From: an uncultured Porphyromonadaceae bacterium
GTDB lineage: Bacteria > Bacteroidota > Bacteroidia > Bacteroidales > Muribaculaceae
Assembly: GCA_947175205.1 (NCBI GenBank)
Contig: CAMWLS010000001.1
Coordinates: 1-64,000, forward strand
DNA: 64,000 nucleotides
Reading direction: 5' to 3'
Under the pieces are notes generated by a model. That model did not search any database, was not told where the DNA came from, and saw only the letters and a list, made by a program, of their open reading frames with translations. Below are positions 10,126 through 19,612 of this stretch, one piece after another. Within the stretch, counting starts at the first letter, position 1; every line of letters begins with the position of its first letter. The translations under genes and the position numbers were made by a program.

Positions 10126-10479
10126 TCAGGAATTCTTCAGCTGGTCTCTAACTGACTGAGGGAGCGCCTGATTCATGGCATGAACTATTTCCTGTGCGCG
10201 TGTAGTGAAGTCATTGCGCAACTGCTTAAAGGCGGCCTTGAAGTAAGCGCGTCTGGCACGGTTATATTCAGCCTTGTTTTTAAAGTCACGCGGGGTGCGA
10301 TCAAAGTTGAATGAGCAACGGCTGAGAGTGTCAATCTGAAGCTGTGCAATCTGGCTAACCAGTCCTTCAGCTATCTTGCGGTCAAAACCTTCAATGAAAT
10401 GTGAGGCGAGGATGGTTTCAGCGGCCATATCACCACATGCGTAATGTATCTGTTTTTTAAGTTTACGTTTGCTTGCCAT
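10126..10479 (-). CDS. conserved hypothetical protein, 117 aa
   Basis: I do not recognise this family well enough to name it. It is a soluble, basic, mostly helical protein with no signal peptide or membrane segment. It opens with a Lys/Arg-rich stretch (MASKRKLKKQ), and aromatic and basic residues are dense in the middle (YNRARRAYFKAAFKQLR). It lies tightly between the threonine synthase-like gene (gap about 6) and the acyltransferase (gap about 3), which supports real expression. Function unknown. Confidence 0.75.
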   Translation of the reverse strand: MASKRKLKKQIHYACGDMAAETILASHFIEGFDRKIAEGLVSQIAQLQIDTLSRCSFNFDRTPRDFKNKAEYNRARRAYFKAAFKQLRNDFTTRAQEIVHAMNQALPQSVRDQLKNS

Positions 10480-10485
10480 AATAAA

Positions 10486-11730
10486 TTATTTTATGTGTTG
10501 AGTAATGTATCTTTTAAGTGCCGGTACTGTGGGTGCCAACCTCACCGGCAGTGAACGTGCGCCAACAAATGGATGGAACTGGAGAGGCAGTTCCACGGGA
10601 CGTCCTGTTATTGCCGTCATGGCGTCAAGGGAGCGAGCCGGATGTGCGGTGCCGAGGGCAACCAGCAATGGAGCTCCCGCGCCGGCGTGCAGGGCAGCAG
10701 CCGTATGAGGGTCCGGGAGGTAAGCGTACCGGTCCATGGTGCTGTTTATGGTGTCTGCAATCATCCGGTTAGTAATGAAAACCTCAGGGAGTTCTATGTC
10801 AGGAGATGCCAAAAGGTTGAGACGATTGAGGCCGGAGGGTTTCTTCTGCGTAATGGCGCGTGCGTATGACTGACTGTTATCATGAGCTGCACGCACGGCA
10901 ATGAGATTGTTAAACCTGAGTCCCATTCTGCGGGCCATTACTGCGGCGGTGGCAAGACCAAAGTTGCCGGCGGGTATGCTGACAGTGGTCTTGGTATAAT
11001 CCATGTCACGCTCAGTGAGGCGTGCGGCTATGTTGAAAAAAATGGGTATCTGAGGAAGGATACGGGCCACGTTGAGGGAGTTAGCGGAGGTAAGGATAAA
11101 TGAGTCCTTTAAGTCTTCATCCTCCAATAAGTGGCGTACCAGGTCTTTACAGCCGTCAATATCCGCAGCGACCTCAATGGCGTGAACAGAGGGACCGAGG
11201 GAGGCTATCTGAGCTCTTTCCAGGGTATTGAGAACGCCACGCGGATATGTTATGATGAGGTGAGTGTCCTTGAATCCAGCAAAAGCGGATGCCATGGCGG
11301 CTCCGGTACTTCCGGTGCTTGCCATGAGGATAACCAGCGGGCGCGAAGATGGGCGCACGGCTCTAATCTTTTTTAGGAAAGATGCCATGAAGGCGCTGGA
11401 TATGTCCTTGCAGCTGAGTGTGGGCCCGTGAAAAAGTTCAGCCACCATGTTGCGGGAGTCAAGCACATGAAGCGGTACAGGGAATGTGAAAGCTGAGTCA
11501 ACAATGTTTTTGATGAAGGAATGTTCAAATTCATTTCCCAACAAGGTGGTCATGATGATGTATCCCAATTCCCGGAATGACATGAGGGACATGTTTCCGA
11601 AGAAGGCGGAAGGGAGACGCGGAATGTCAACAGGCATGTAAACACCTCCGTCAGAGGGAAGACAGTCTCTGACAGCTTCAAGAAAGCTGACAGACGGCGC
11701 ATGCGGTGTACGGGTACTGACAAACCTCAT
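10486..11730 (-). CDS. thrC: threonine synthase-like PLP enzyme, divergent
   Basis: A 414-aa fold-type II PLP enzyme of the ThrC family. Conserved landmarks include GPTLSCKD with the presumed Schiff-base Lys, TSANSLNVARILPQ and YLPDPHTA. Threonine synthase converts O-phosphohomoserine to threonine. The usual loops are altered, however: the expected FKD is CKD, the phosphate-recognising SGDTG-like loop is STGSTG, and VPSGNFGN has become IPAGNFGL. It heads an operon without thrA or other threonine genes. It may be a diverged ThrC or a ThrC-like enzyme with another substrate. The gene symbol records family membership only. A good promoter lies about 50 bases upstream. Confidence 0.78.
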   Translation of the reverse strand: MRFVSTRTPHAPSVSFLEAVRDCLPSDGGVYMPVDIPRLPSAFFGNMSLMSFRELGYIIMTTLLGNEFEHSFIKNIVDSAFTFPVPLHVLDSRNMVAELFHGPTLSCKDISSAFMASFLKKIRAVRPSSRPLVILMASTGSTGAAMASAFAGFKDTHLIITYPRGVLNTLERAQIASLGPSVHAIEVAADIDGCKDLVRHLLEDEDLKDSFILTSANSLNVARILPQIPIFFNIAARLTERDMDYTKTTVSIPAGNFGLATAAVMARRMGLRFNNLIAVRAAHDNSQSYARAITQKKPSGLNRLNLLASPDIELPEVFITNRMIADTINSTMDRYAYLPDPHTAAALHAGAGAPLLVALGTAHPARSLDAMTAITGRPVELPLQFHPFVGARSLPVRLAPTVPALKRYITQHIK

Positions 11731-11783
11731 ATCTATGAATCAATAATATATCCCGGCAAATGGACCGGGTTTCCATATCAGTG

Positions 11784-11814
11784 CAAAAATAGTGAATATA
11801 ATTTACAATGCCAA
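11784..11814 (-). promoter_or_regulatory. Bacteroidetes-type promoter for the thrC-like operon
   Basis: On the minus strand the -7 element TATTTTTG (complement at 11784-11791) matches TAnnTTTG. A TTG core for the -33 box lies 20 bases upstream. The predicted transcript starts about 45 bases before the thrC-like ATG. Confidence 0.65.
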
Positions 11815-11831
11815 GGTATAGGCAGAAAACA

Positions 11832-11895
11832 ATATAGGAGGGGTATTTTTGAGGCCACATCCTATATCTGTTAACGCTTGGCAGCCCCTGCGTTA
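11832..11895 (+). promoter_or_regulatory. two stem-loops upstream of the BSH-like gene
   Basis: Two consecutive inverted repeats are visible. ATATAGGA (11832-11839) pairs with TCCTATAT (11860-11867), and TAACGC (11872-11877) pairs with GCGTTA (11890-11895). They lie 85-150 bases before the ATG at 11981, in the region divergent from the thrC-like operon. They could be a leader structure, operator sites or chance repeats; I recognise no known riboswitch. No clear TAnnTTTG box for the BSH-like gene was seen. Confidence 0.35.
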
Positions 11896-11980
11896 GAAAA
11901 TATCGGAGGACAAGCATTTGGATTGCTGAACAATTTATGTGCCAAATGGGTTTTTATGAAAAATACTTATTCATCCGATT

Positions 11981-13030
11981 ATGAAAATGAGAAAATTTAT
12001 TGCAGCAGCGGCTATTCTGGCAGGTACAGTATTTACCGCATATCCGTGTTCACGAGTGGTGATGCAGGCGGACAGTTTAAAGGATAAATCAGTGATGGTG
12101 GGTAGAACGCTGGACTGGCGTACACCTATACCTACGAATATATATGTCTATCCCCGCGGTGTGGACCGTGTCAGTATGCCCACCGGTCCGCGTCTGGAAT
12201 GGACATCAAAATATGGCAGTGTGCTGGCCGTAAGTTATGACGGGGGCACGACAGAGGGTATGAACGAGGCCGGACTGGTGATGAACGGACTTTTCTGTAA
12301 GGGTAGTGTTTATCCTTCAACTGAATCAACTCCTGCCGGCACCCCTGTCATGAGTATGGCTGTGCTGGTGAATTATTTCCTGGATAATTTCAGCAATGTG
12401 GATGAGGTTCAGAACTGGCTGGAGAATAACCAGTTTGCCATTAACGGTGCAACCTTTGACGGCGGGACGGTGTCTCTGCTTCACTTTGCTCTCACAGACC
12501 GCAGCGGCGTTACGCTGGTAATGGAGTTTGTGGGCGGAAAGCTGACAATGTACAAGGGGTATGATCTTACCGTACTTACCAATGACCCCACGCTGAATGA
12601 CATGCAGGCAATAAATAATTACTGGAAACAGGTGGGGGGAACTAATATGCTTCCCGGCACGGTGAGAAGTGCTGACCGTTTTGTACGCGGCAGTTTCTTT
12701 ATCAACCATGTGCCCAAGAATGTGGACAGTAAACGAGCTTTGGCAGAGCTGGCAAGTATAATGAATAATGTTAGTGTCCCCATGGGCTACGAGCTTCCCG
12801 GAGAACCTAATGTATCATCAACCCAGTGGCGCAGTATCTCTGACCTGTATGGCCTGAAGTATCACTTCAAGTTTGCGGACAGTGAGAATGGCTTCTATAT
12901 TGATCTGAACGAGCTTCTTCTTAAGCCCGGTGCTCCTATACTGAAGCTGGACACTACAAATCACGATAACTATTACGGTAACGTTAACAAGTATCTGAAG
13001 AAATCAGAAGGTTTCAAGCCTATGTACTGA
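11981..13030 (+). CDS. choloylglycine hydrolase family protein (bile salt hydrolase-like, secreted)
   Basis: A 349-aa Ntn-hydrolase of the CBAH/penicillin V acylase family. A signal peptide ends at about residue 23, and cleavage before CSRVV would expose the catalytic N-terminal Cys. Other family positions are visible: GRTLDW (Arg/Asp), EGMNEAGLVMNGLF (Asn), LTNDPTLNDM (the NxP segment) and MLPGTVRSADRFVR (Arg). The late region is close to Bacteroides bile salt hydrolases as I remember them. Deconjugation of bile salts is plausible, but N-acyl-homoserine lactones or penicillin V are alternatives. The ATG at 11981 or 11987 gives nearly the same protein. It is monocistronic and ends at a terminator. 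Confidence 0.88.
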   Translation: MKMRKFIAAAAILAGTVFTAYPCSRVVMQADSLKDKSVMVGRTLDWRTPIPTNIYVYPRGVDRVSMPTGPRLEWTSKYGSVLAVSYDGGTTEGMNEAGLVMNGLFCKGSVYPSTESTPAGTPVMSMAVLVNYFLDNFSNVDEVQNWLENNQFAINGATFDGGTVSLLHFALTDRSGVTLVMEFVGGKLTMYKGYDLTVLTNDPTLNDMQAINNYWKQVGGTNMLPGTVRSADRFVRGSFFINHVPKNVDSKRALAELASIMNNVSVPMGYELPGEPNVSSTQWRSISDLYGLKYHFKFADSENGFYIDLNELLLKPGAPILKLDTTNHDNYYGNVNKYLKKSEGFKPMY

Positions 13031-13054
13031 TGGAAGAATTGTGAATCCAACGTG

Positions 13055-13104
13055 AATAAACCACGCGTTTCCCGGACATAGAGTGGGGAGCGCGTGGCTT
13101 ATTA
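13055..13104. terminator. bidirectional terminator between the two Ntn-hydrolase genes
   Basis: The hairpin is AATAA-CCACGCG-TTCCC / GGGGA-CGCGTGG-TTATT. Its AT-rich outer arms act as A/T tracts in either direction. It separates the convergent BSH-like (+) and C45-like (-) genes. Confidence 0.8.
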
Positions 13105-13141
13105 TAGGGGGTATGATTTTTGTGTAATCTGAAAGGCCTGA

Positions 13142-14224
13142 CTAATATTCTGTCTTTGAGTTATTGTAAAAGCAGCGATAATTTTCCAGAGCCTGCGCAT
13201 GGGTGAGGGCAGAAATCTTACGGAGGTAATCAAGGTCAACATAACGTGGACCACTCCCTTTTTCAATGGGGAAGGCAAGACGCTTATGGCGTATGGCCTC
13301 ATCACAAGCAGGGCTGCGGAACCCTATGGCAACGGGGCGCAGAATATCCGGTACACGGTCAAGAGTGGCCGGAGTTGCCACAGCGCAGGGAGGGTAGCCT
13401 AAGGCGCACCACATAACGCCGTCTGTGGCTGCCATGTCAGGATTTACCCCCACAATGACAATGGAGGCTGCGGAGCTGTTGCGGGGAATGAAATCCTGAT
13501 CAACGGCCCAGCGGAGTGTGGTGTCTGACAGAAAGTCCTTGTCAAAGATAGAATGATAAAAACTTCTGGAAGCTTTTTCTGTGAAGGACTGTGGAGTCAG
13601 AGTGGAAGCTGCGACTTCAGGAGCAAGGATGGAAACGGCATTGTCATAGCGGATGTAGCCCATGCCGCCGGGGTGCGTGCCGGAAAGTGAGTGGTTGGTG
13701 CGGAATAGGACTCCAGTATCAGTACTGTCAGCATCAAAGCGGAGGTATTTATAATCATCCACTTCAAAGTATGCGGCTCCTCCGGCGGCGTCTATCACTC
13801 CAAAGTTAGCCTGGACGCCCATGGGCCGCGGGAGTGTGTCCAGGAGACGCTCAAAGTCAGCAAGAGTGGTGCATGAGCGTAATGCGGCAGACATGACCAG
13901 GGCCTCACGGTCTTTGATGGTTGCGGTGTCAGGCATGAGGTTATATGAGGCGGTGTTCATTATTCCAAAGCCAGCGTCATTGTATCCGGCCCAGGCTTCA
14001 GAGAGCGAGCGGTCACCTCCGTTAAAGAGCGCAATGAAAGAGTGTGCCCCTTCAGTTGCCGGAATTTTCTCAATGAAATTATGCTCAGTACCCGTGTCAC
14101 GATGTTTCCAGAGCATGGGGCGTCCGTCAGCAGATGCACGGGCGCTTACCACTGCGGATGTGCATGCCAGGGTAGGCGTGACCGCGAGAAATAAAAACAG
14201 GATGTGGATGAAGAGTCTGTTCAT
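13142..14224 (-). CDS. secreted C45-type Ntn-hydrolase (acyl-coenzyme A:6-APA acyltransferase-like)
   Basis: A 360-aa protein with a signal peptide (MNRLFIHILFLFLAVTPTLA) directly followed by CTSAVV, so signal cleavage would expose an N-terminal Cys nucleophile. The following text (GRPMLWKHRDTG, AGYNDAGFGIMNTASYNL, NFGVIDAAGGAAYFEV, RTNHSL) fits the C45/AAT-like branch of Ntn-hydrolases, which cleave or transfer acyl groups on amides. The substrate is unknown. Its start is only 4 bases after the uvrA stop, so it should be co-transcribed with uvrA, an odd pairing. It converges on the BSH-like gene. Confidence 0.82.
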   Translation of the reverse strand: MNRLFIHILFLFLAVTPTLACTSAVVSARASADGRPMLWKHRDTGTEHNFIEKIPATEGAHSFIALFNGGDRSLSEAWAGYNDAGFGIMNTASYNLMPDTATIKDREALVMSAALRSCTTLADFERLLDTLPRPMGVQANFGVIDAAGGAAYFEVDDYKYLRFDADSTDTGVLFRTNHSLSGTHPGGMGYIRYDNAVSILAPEVAASTLTPQSFTEKASRSFYHSIFDKDFLSDTTLRWAVDQDFIPRNSSAASIVIVGVNPDMAATDGVMWCALGYPPCAVATPATLDRVPDILRPVAIGFRSPACDEAIRHKRLAFPIEKGSGPRYVDLDYLRKISALTHAQALENYRCFYNNSKTEY

Positions 14225-14228
14225 TATC

Positions 14229-17069
14229 TTATATTTTTAAAAATTCAGAAGTGGGGGAGCCGCTGTCAGCAACCTGTTCAGGAGTACCTTGCGCCATGAT
14301 GTAGCCACCTCCCGAGCCACCGGCAGGTCCCATGTCAATGATGTAATCAGCAGCGCGGAGAACATCCACATTATGCTCAATGACAAGAACGGTGTTACCC
14401 TTGTCCACCAAGCGGTTTATTATGCCCAGAAGGGTGTTAATATCATCAAAGTGGAGTCCGGTGGTGGGCTCGTCAAGGATATAGAGGGTCTTGCCGGTGT
14501 CGCGTTTAGCCAGCTCGGTGGCTAACTTTACGCGCTGATTTTCTCCGCCGGAGAGTGTGGATGACGGTTGACCCAGTTTTATATATCCCAGCCCTATTTC
14601 CTGAAGCAGCAATAGCTTTTTAAGAATTTTGGGAATGCCGGCAAAGAACTCAACTGCGTGGTTCACGGTCATATCAAGAATGTCAGCAATGGATTTACCC
14701 TTAAAGCGGACTTCAAGAGTCTCACGGTTATATCGCTTACCGTGACATTCTTCGCATGGAACCAAAACGTCAGGCAGGAAATTCATTTCAATGGTCTTGT
14801 AGCCGTTGCCTTTGCAAACTTCACAGCGGCCTCCGACAACGTTGAAGGAGAAGCGGCCCGGTTTATAACCGCGTATTTTGGCCTCAGGCAGCTCTACAAA
14901 AAGATTACGTATGTCAGTGAAGACTCCGGTATATGTGGCGGGATTAGAGCGCGGAGAGCGTCCCAGGGGGGACTGGTCAACGGTTACAACCTTGTCAATA
15001 TTTTCAACGCCTTCAATGGATTTATATGGCAGCGGCGGGGTAGCTGAGCGGAAAAAGTGCTGTGAAAGGATGGGCTGGAGAGTTCCGTTTATGAGTGATG
15101 ACTTGCCGCTGCCGCTTACTCCTGAAATACATGTGAGCGTACCTAGAGGAATGGTGAGGTTAACGTCATGCAGATTGTGTCCCGAGGCTCCTTTGAGGGT
15201 TATGAAAGAACCATTGCCCGGGTGACGCTTGCGTGTGGTATCTCCCACTGTAAGTTCATGGCGGAGGTAACGCGCGGTAAGCGTATCAGTCTTCATCATT
15301 TCTTCCGGAGTCCCTTCAAAAACCACCTGACCTCCTTTGCGACCTGCACCGGGGCCGATGTCAATGATGTGGTCAGCCTGCCGCATGATGTCTTCATCAT
15401 GCTCTACCACAAGGATGGTGTTGGAGGCGTCACGGAGGCGTTTAAGCGAAGAAATAAGCTTATGATTATCTCGCTGGTGAAGGCCAATGGATGGCTCATC
15501 CAGAATGTAAAGTACGTTTACAAGTTCAGACCCCAGCTGGGTGGCAAGGCGTATGCGCTGGCTCTCACCGCCAGAGAGGGTGGAGGAGTTACGGGAGAGC
15601 TGAAGATAGCCAAGACCCACGTCTACAAGGAAAGAAAGGCGTGATTCTATTTCCTTTATTATCTCCGTGGCAATAATTTTCTGAGGGCCCTCAAGGCGCT
15701 CAAGGACGGTGGAGCTCCACTGGTGCAGGGCGCTGATGTCCATGTGGGTGAGCTGTGCTATGTTTTTACCGTCAATGAAGAAATGGAGAGCCTCCTGATT
15801 AAGACGGTCACCGTGACACTGGGGACACTCTGCACGGGAGAAGAACTGTCCGCTCCACTTGCGAGCAGAGGCGCCGGCATCATCATCCTGCTGCATTTCA
15901 AGATATTTCACCAGGCCTTCATAAGACTGAAAGTAACTGCTAACGGCCTGTGTGTCATTTTTAATGGACAGGCGCTCAGTGGTACCGTGGAGGATGTCCT
16001 TGATGGCCTGGTCAGGTACGTCTTTGAGGGGCGTGCGTAGGGTTACTCCATAATTCTCACAGATGGCTGATATCTGCCAGAAAATCATGGTGTTGCTGTA
16101 TTTTCCCAACGGAGCTATGCCGCCGTTGTAAATTGAGACAGCCGGGTCAGGGATAATCTTATCCATGTCCACGATGTTTACATAGCCCAGACCGTTGCAT
16201 GTGGGGCAGGCTCCTTGCGGGGAATTGAAGGAAAAGTTATGTGGCGCGGGTTCACGATATGACAGGCCTGTTTCAGGGTCCATGAGAGACTGGCTGTAAT
16301 GAGATAAGGTGTCAGTGTCCACATCATAAATCATGAGCTGTTTGTCACCGCGCGAGAGGGCATCTGAGACAGTCTCGCGTAATCTCTCCACATCTTTTGT
16401 GTTTACCTTAAGCCGGTCAACAACAAGCTCCACAGAGTGATTGCGATACCTGTCAAGTTTCATTCCCGGAACAATCTCCAACAATTCACCGTCAACGCGG
16501 ACGTGTATGAATCCTTTTTTACGCAGCTGCTCAAAGAGTTCTTTATAATGTCCCTTGCGGTTATGTACCAGAGGTGAAAGGATATAAATCTTGCGCCCTT
16601 CAAATTTTTCAATTATCAAGTTTACAATTTTCTCCTCCGTGTATTTAATCATGGGCTTGCCTGAGAGATAACTGACAGCCTGCCCTGCACGGGCATAGAG
16701 CAGGCGGAGATAGTCATAAATCTCTGTTGTGGTGCCTATGGTACTGCGGGGATTGCGGTTAACGGTTTTCTGTTCAATGGCAATGACGGGAGAAAGTCCT
16801 GTGATACGGTCCACGTCAGGACGTTCAAGATTACCCAGCATGTTGCGGGCATAAGATGAGAAAGTTTCAATGTATCTGCGCTGTCCTTCAGCAAACACAG
16901 TGTCAAAGGCCAGGGATGACTTACCGCTACCACTAAGCCCGGTCACAACTGTGAGAGCGCCGTGCGGAATGATAACGTCAATATTTTTGAGATTATTCAC
17001 GCGGGCGCCGGTGACTGATATCACATCAGTCCCGTCAGTACCGGTGGGTATATTTTTGTTCTGTTCCAT
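14229..17069 (-). CDS. uvrA: excinuclease ABC subunit A
   Basis: A 946-aa UvrA, the damage-sensing ATPase of nucleotide excision repair, full length for the family. The first ABC module has [14 protein letters not shown] (about 44-57) followed by [17 protein letters not shown]. Its zinc motif is CPTCNGLG paired with CPQCHGD. The second module has [11 protein letters not shown] and the zinc module CEVCKGNGY ... CEECHGKRY. Signature LSGGE occurs twice ([22 protein letters not shown]), with Walker [13 protein letters not shown] and [12 protein letters not shown]. No neighbour is a repair gene; the C45 hydrolase follows at 4 bases. Confidence 0.98.
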   Translation of the reverse strand: MEQNKNIPTGTDGTDVISVTGARVNNLKNIDVIIPHGALTVVTGLSGSGKSSLAFDTVFAEGQRRYIETFSSYARNMLGNLERPDVDRITGLSPVIAIEQKTVNRNPRSTIGTTTEIYDYLRLLYARAGQAVSYLSGKPMIKYTEEKIVNLIIEKFEGRKIYILSPLVHNRKGHYKELFEQLRKKGFIHVRVDGELLEIVPGMKLDRYRNHSVELVVDRLKVNTKDVERLRETVSDALSRGDKQLMIYDVDTDTLSHYSQSLMDPETGLSYREPAPHNFSFNSPQGACPTCNGLGYVNIVDMDKIIPDPAVSIYNGGIAPLGKYSNTMIFWQISAICENYGVTLRTPLKDVPDQAIKDILHGTTERLSIKNDTQAVSSYFQSYEGLVKYLEMQQDDDAGASARKWSGQFFSRAECPQCHGDRLNQEALHFFIDGKNIAQLTHMDISALHQWSSTVLERLEGPQKIIATEIIKEIESRLSFLVDVGLGYLQLSRNSSTLSGGESQRIRLATQLGSELVNVLYILDEPSIGLHQRDNHKLISSLKRLRDASNTILVVEHDEDIMRQADHIIDIGPGAGRKGGQVVFEGTPEEMMKTDTLTARYLRHELTVGDTTRKRHPGNGSFITLKGASGHNLHDVNLTIPLGTLTCISGVSGSGKSSLINGTLQPILSQHFFRSATPPLPYKSIEGVENIDKVVTVDQSPLGRSPRSNPATYTGVFTDIRNLFVELPEAKIRGYKPGRFSFNVVGGRCEVCKGNGYKTIEMNFLPDVLVPCEECHGKRYNRETLEVRFKGKSIADILDMTVNHAVEFFAGIPKILKKLLLLQEIGLGYIKLGQPSSTLSGGENQRVKLATELAKRDTGKTLYILDEPTTGLHFDDINTLLGIINRLVDKGNTVLVIEHNVDVLRAADYIIDMGPAGGSGGGYIMAQGTPEQVADSGSPTSEFLKI

Positions 17070-17146
17070 AATAATACGAAATGATTCAGCAAGTAATAAT
17101 CAGTGTTTCTTTATGTCCGTACACAAGGGGTGGGAAGATTCACGGC

Positions 17147-18106
17147 TCAGTCAACCCAAGCGCGGTTATATACATTCTTGTGCTGAGTGGAGCGACGGAG
17201 AGATTTCTTTTCCGGAATCTTGACGGTATAAGTCTTACCGGTTTTATTGGTGAGTTTCTTGGCTCTTATCCAGGGGTTCACGTCACGAAGCTGGGCGTAA
17301 GTTATGCCGTGCTCTGCTGCCCACTGCGGCCAGTCCTCCACGGGCCCGGAAACTGTAACTTCCTTACACTGGCGTGGCTGATAAAGCTGGTCTTCATCAA
17401 GATTGAAACCAAAGGCGGCGGGATTCTCCATGATGGCTTTCATGGCCATTATGCGGTACACATATCGGGTGGTTTCATCAGTGAGATAAAGGTCCAGACT
17501 CAGGTCAGCATTCTGTGCTTCCAGTTCCTTAGAGATTCGGGCCGGACCGGCATTATATGAGGCCATGGCTGAAATCCAGTTGCCGTAACGGCTTTTTGCA
17601 TTTTTGAGGTAACGGCATGCTGCAGCTGTGGCTAATTCAAGGTTGTATCTCTCATCCACTTCATCAGATACTTCCAGCCCGTACTGTTTTGCGGTTGTGG
17701 GCATGAACTGCCAGATACCTCCGGCCTTTGCGGGTGAGAGAGCACGGTCATTGAGCATGCTTTCTATGCAAGCCAAATAAAGGAGATCTTCCGGGACTCC
17801 GTTCTTACGTAATATGGGAGCCATTTCGGGGAAATACCTGTTGGCGCGTTTGATTATCAGCAGGGTGTTTCCGTGTGTGTATGCCATGGATGTGAGTTCG
17901 CGGTCAAGGCGCTCAAAGCGGTCCACCGGGTCAAGGTCTATCACTTCGCCGGCCAGGGTCATGCGTGACGGGACCTTTGGGTTTATAACGTTAGAGAAAG
18001 GTGAGTTGCCATCAGGAGCGGGGAGAGCCTCAGCTGATGCACAAGAAAGGAAGAGAAGCATGGCTGCGGCACATGCGCCGCGTGAAAATTTATACATAGA
18101 AGGCAT
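17147..18106 (-). CDS. secreted lytic transglycosylase (SLT domain, MltD-like)
   Basis: A 319-aa family-1 lytic transglycosylase, which cleaves peptidoglycan to 1,6-anhydro-muropeptides. The N-terminus is a signal peptide ([23 protein letters not shown]). The SLT domain spans about 100-215, with the catalytic Glu in [20 protein letters not shown], the GIWQFMP motif and [11 protein letters not shown]. The C-terminal ~60 residues ([19 protein letters not shown] ... YTVKIP) look like one LysM-type glycan-binding module. It would act in the periplasm. The start is ATG at 18106 or 18097. It is followed after about 80 bases by uvrA and preceded by the T9SS-sorted protein gene. Confidence 0.9.
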   Translation of the reverse strand: MPSMYKFSRGACAAAMLLFLSCASAEALPAPDGNSPFSNVINPKVPSRMTLAGEVIDLDPVDRFERLDRELTSMAYTHGNTLLIIKRANRYFPEMAPILRKNGVPEDLLYLACIESMLNDRALSPAKAGGIWQFMPTTAKQYGLEVSDEVDERYNLELATAAACRYLKNAKSRYGNWISAMASYNAGPARISKELEAQNADLSLDLYLTDETTRYVYRIMAMKAIMENPAAFGFNLDEDQLYQPRQCKEVTVSGPVEDWPQWAAEHGITYAQLRDVNPWIRAKKLTNKTGKTYTVKIPEKKSLRRSTQHKNVYNRAWVD

Positions 18107-18144
18107 GAAATATATGAATGAGTTATTTATAATTATGGGATGAT

Positions 18145-19491
18145 TTAATCTTCAGTAACAGCACCGCCGCCTGAATGATTAGAGGGACCAATTATGTTAA
18201 TGTCACCGCTTTTTTTGTACTGTACTCCATCAGAACCCTCAGCGGTTATAACGTAATAATAAGTTCCGGGGGACACAAGCTTGCCGCAATATTTTCCGTC
18301 CCAGCCGTCAGAAGGGTCAGAGAAAGAATACATCTGGAGTCCCTGACGGTTGTAAATATGACATTCAAAGCTTATGAGAGACTTATAGCTTACTTTCCAG
18401 ATATCATTTACGCCCGGGGATGAAAGTGGAGAGAACGCATTGGGACACTCCAGCCGCGACTCACCAATGAATACCTCATAAACCGGACTTGCAAACTCAC
18501 AGGTACCGGCGGCATTATCCGCCACAAAGCGGACGTATGAGTATCCCTGCTCAGTGAAGACAATATCCACATCAGTCTGGGTGTAACGCATGTCAATGCC
18601 TTCAAAATCAGGATTACTGCTCACCTGCCACTCAGTAAACACCACAGCGTCAGTAACAGCGGCGCGGAAAGAGACGGGAACCGGTGCTGAGCCACCGAGA
18701 GTGGCATTAGGCTCAGACATCTGGTTGTTAATTTTCACTGTGTCCTGGAACGCTTCAGTTGTGGCCTCAAGCGCGATGGTGCTGTAAGATTCAGAGCGGG
18801 CTGTGAGCGGGCGGTTCCAGCTGGCAAGGAAGCGGTCAGCTGTGACGGTGAATTCAGTGTTGCACAGTGGGGCCGGAACTGAAACAGTTCCGGATAAGTC
18901 TGAAAGAAGAACAGAGGTAGGCTTCTGAATGTAGCTGAAGGTGTTCTCATCAAAGAGCAGTGTGTGGTAATTCACTTCAATGTCACGGCTAAGAGTTTCC
19001 TGCCTGCCGTTAATTGTGAAGAATGAGATGCGGTCAGCATGCCCGTTAATATCCAGAATGGTGCGCTGGCAGTCACTGGATGGGCTAACGGAAACGCTAT
19101 TGAGGGTACAGCTGTGGTTATTATAGTTTACCACCCAGATGTATGTTGCGCGCGAACCCTCTTCAATTACATATCCACAGTCATCCGTACCGAGGGCCAC
19201 TGATGACATGCGTCCTGAAACTGTTACATCAGAGGCAGGAATGTCCTGAGCGTATGCTGCACCGAGGTTACTGAAGCGTTTCCATATGACGGGTGTACCG
19301 GAAGATGCCGCTTCATAGCAGATGCGGGGTTCTGCGCCGGGGCTAAGCACGTAAACGGCCTGAAGCCCGGTGGTAGCTGCCGGGGTGACATCAATTTCAG
19401 GATGTGCGAGTCCTGTGAAAGAAATGTTGCCGGCAAAGCTTGCCAGAAGGGAGAAGAAAATAATGGCGATAAGTGAAAATCTGCGTTTCAT
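18145..19491 (-). CDS. T9SS type B sorting-domain (gliding-motility C-terminal-like) surface protein
   Basis: A 448-aa secreted protein with a signal peptide (LIAIIFFSLLASFAG). Residues about 345-430 form a type B sorting domain: CPNAFSPLSSPGVNDIWKV, HIYNRQGLQMY, WDGKYCGKLVSPGTYYYVI and the closing KKSGDINII. The region between is beta-rich, immunoglobulin-like and unassigned. Such proteins cross the outer membrane by the type IX system and are attached or released. An extra hydrophilic tail (GPSNHSGGGAVTED) follows the usual end of the domain, which is unusual. A strong promoter lies just upstream. The ligand or role is unknown. Confidence 0.85.
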   Translation of the reverse strand: MKRRFSLIAIIFFSLLASFAGNISFTGLAHPEIDVTPAATTGLQAVYVLSPGAEPRICYEAASSGTPVIWKRFSNLGAAYAQDIPASDVTVSGRMSSVALGTDDCGYVIEEGSRATYIWVVNYNNHSCTLNSVSVSPSSDCQRTILDINGHADRISFFTINGRQETLSRDIEVNYHTLLFDENTFSYIQKPTSVLLSDLSGTVSVPAPLCNTEFTVTADRFLASWNRPLTARSESYSTIALEATTEAFQDTVKINNQMSEPNATLGGSAPVPVSFRAAVTDAVVFTEWQVSSNPDFEGIDMRYTQTDVDIVFTEQGYSYVRFVADNAAGTCEFASPVYEVFIGESRLECPNAFSPLSSPGVNDIWKVSYKSLISFECHIYNRQGLQMYSFSDPSDGWDGKYCGKLVSPGTYYYVITAEGSDGVQYKKSGDINIIGPSNHSGGGAVTED

Positions 19492-19524
19492 AAAACAGTA
19501 ATCTCAATGGTGCTCTTAAATATA

Positions 19525-19556
19525 CAAAGGTACAAAATATGCACGTTGTTAGCAAA
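19525..19556 (-). promoter_or_regulatory. Bacteroidetes-type promoter of the T9SS-sorted protein gene
   Basis: The minus strand reads TTTG, 20 bases, TACCTTTG (complement CAAAGGTA at 19525-19532, CAAA at 19553-19556). This is an essentially perfect match to TTTG-N19/20-TAnnTTTG. The predicted start lies about 27 bases before the ATG at 19491. Confidence 0.82.
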
Positions 19557-19612
19557 CATGCGCGGGGTGATGATGGTTCTATTTAAAAAAAATTATGTGT
19601 ACACGCGCAGTG

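Noticed and set aside
11878-12087. 69-aa plus ORF before and overlapping the BSH-like gene
   Set aside because: Out of frame with a well-supported secreted enzyme, no recognisable family, no promoter.
15168-15644. 158-aa plus ORF opposite uvrA
   Set aside because: Antisense shadow of a highly conserved gene.
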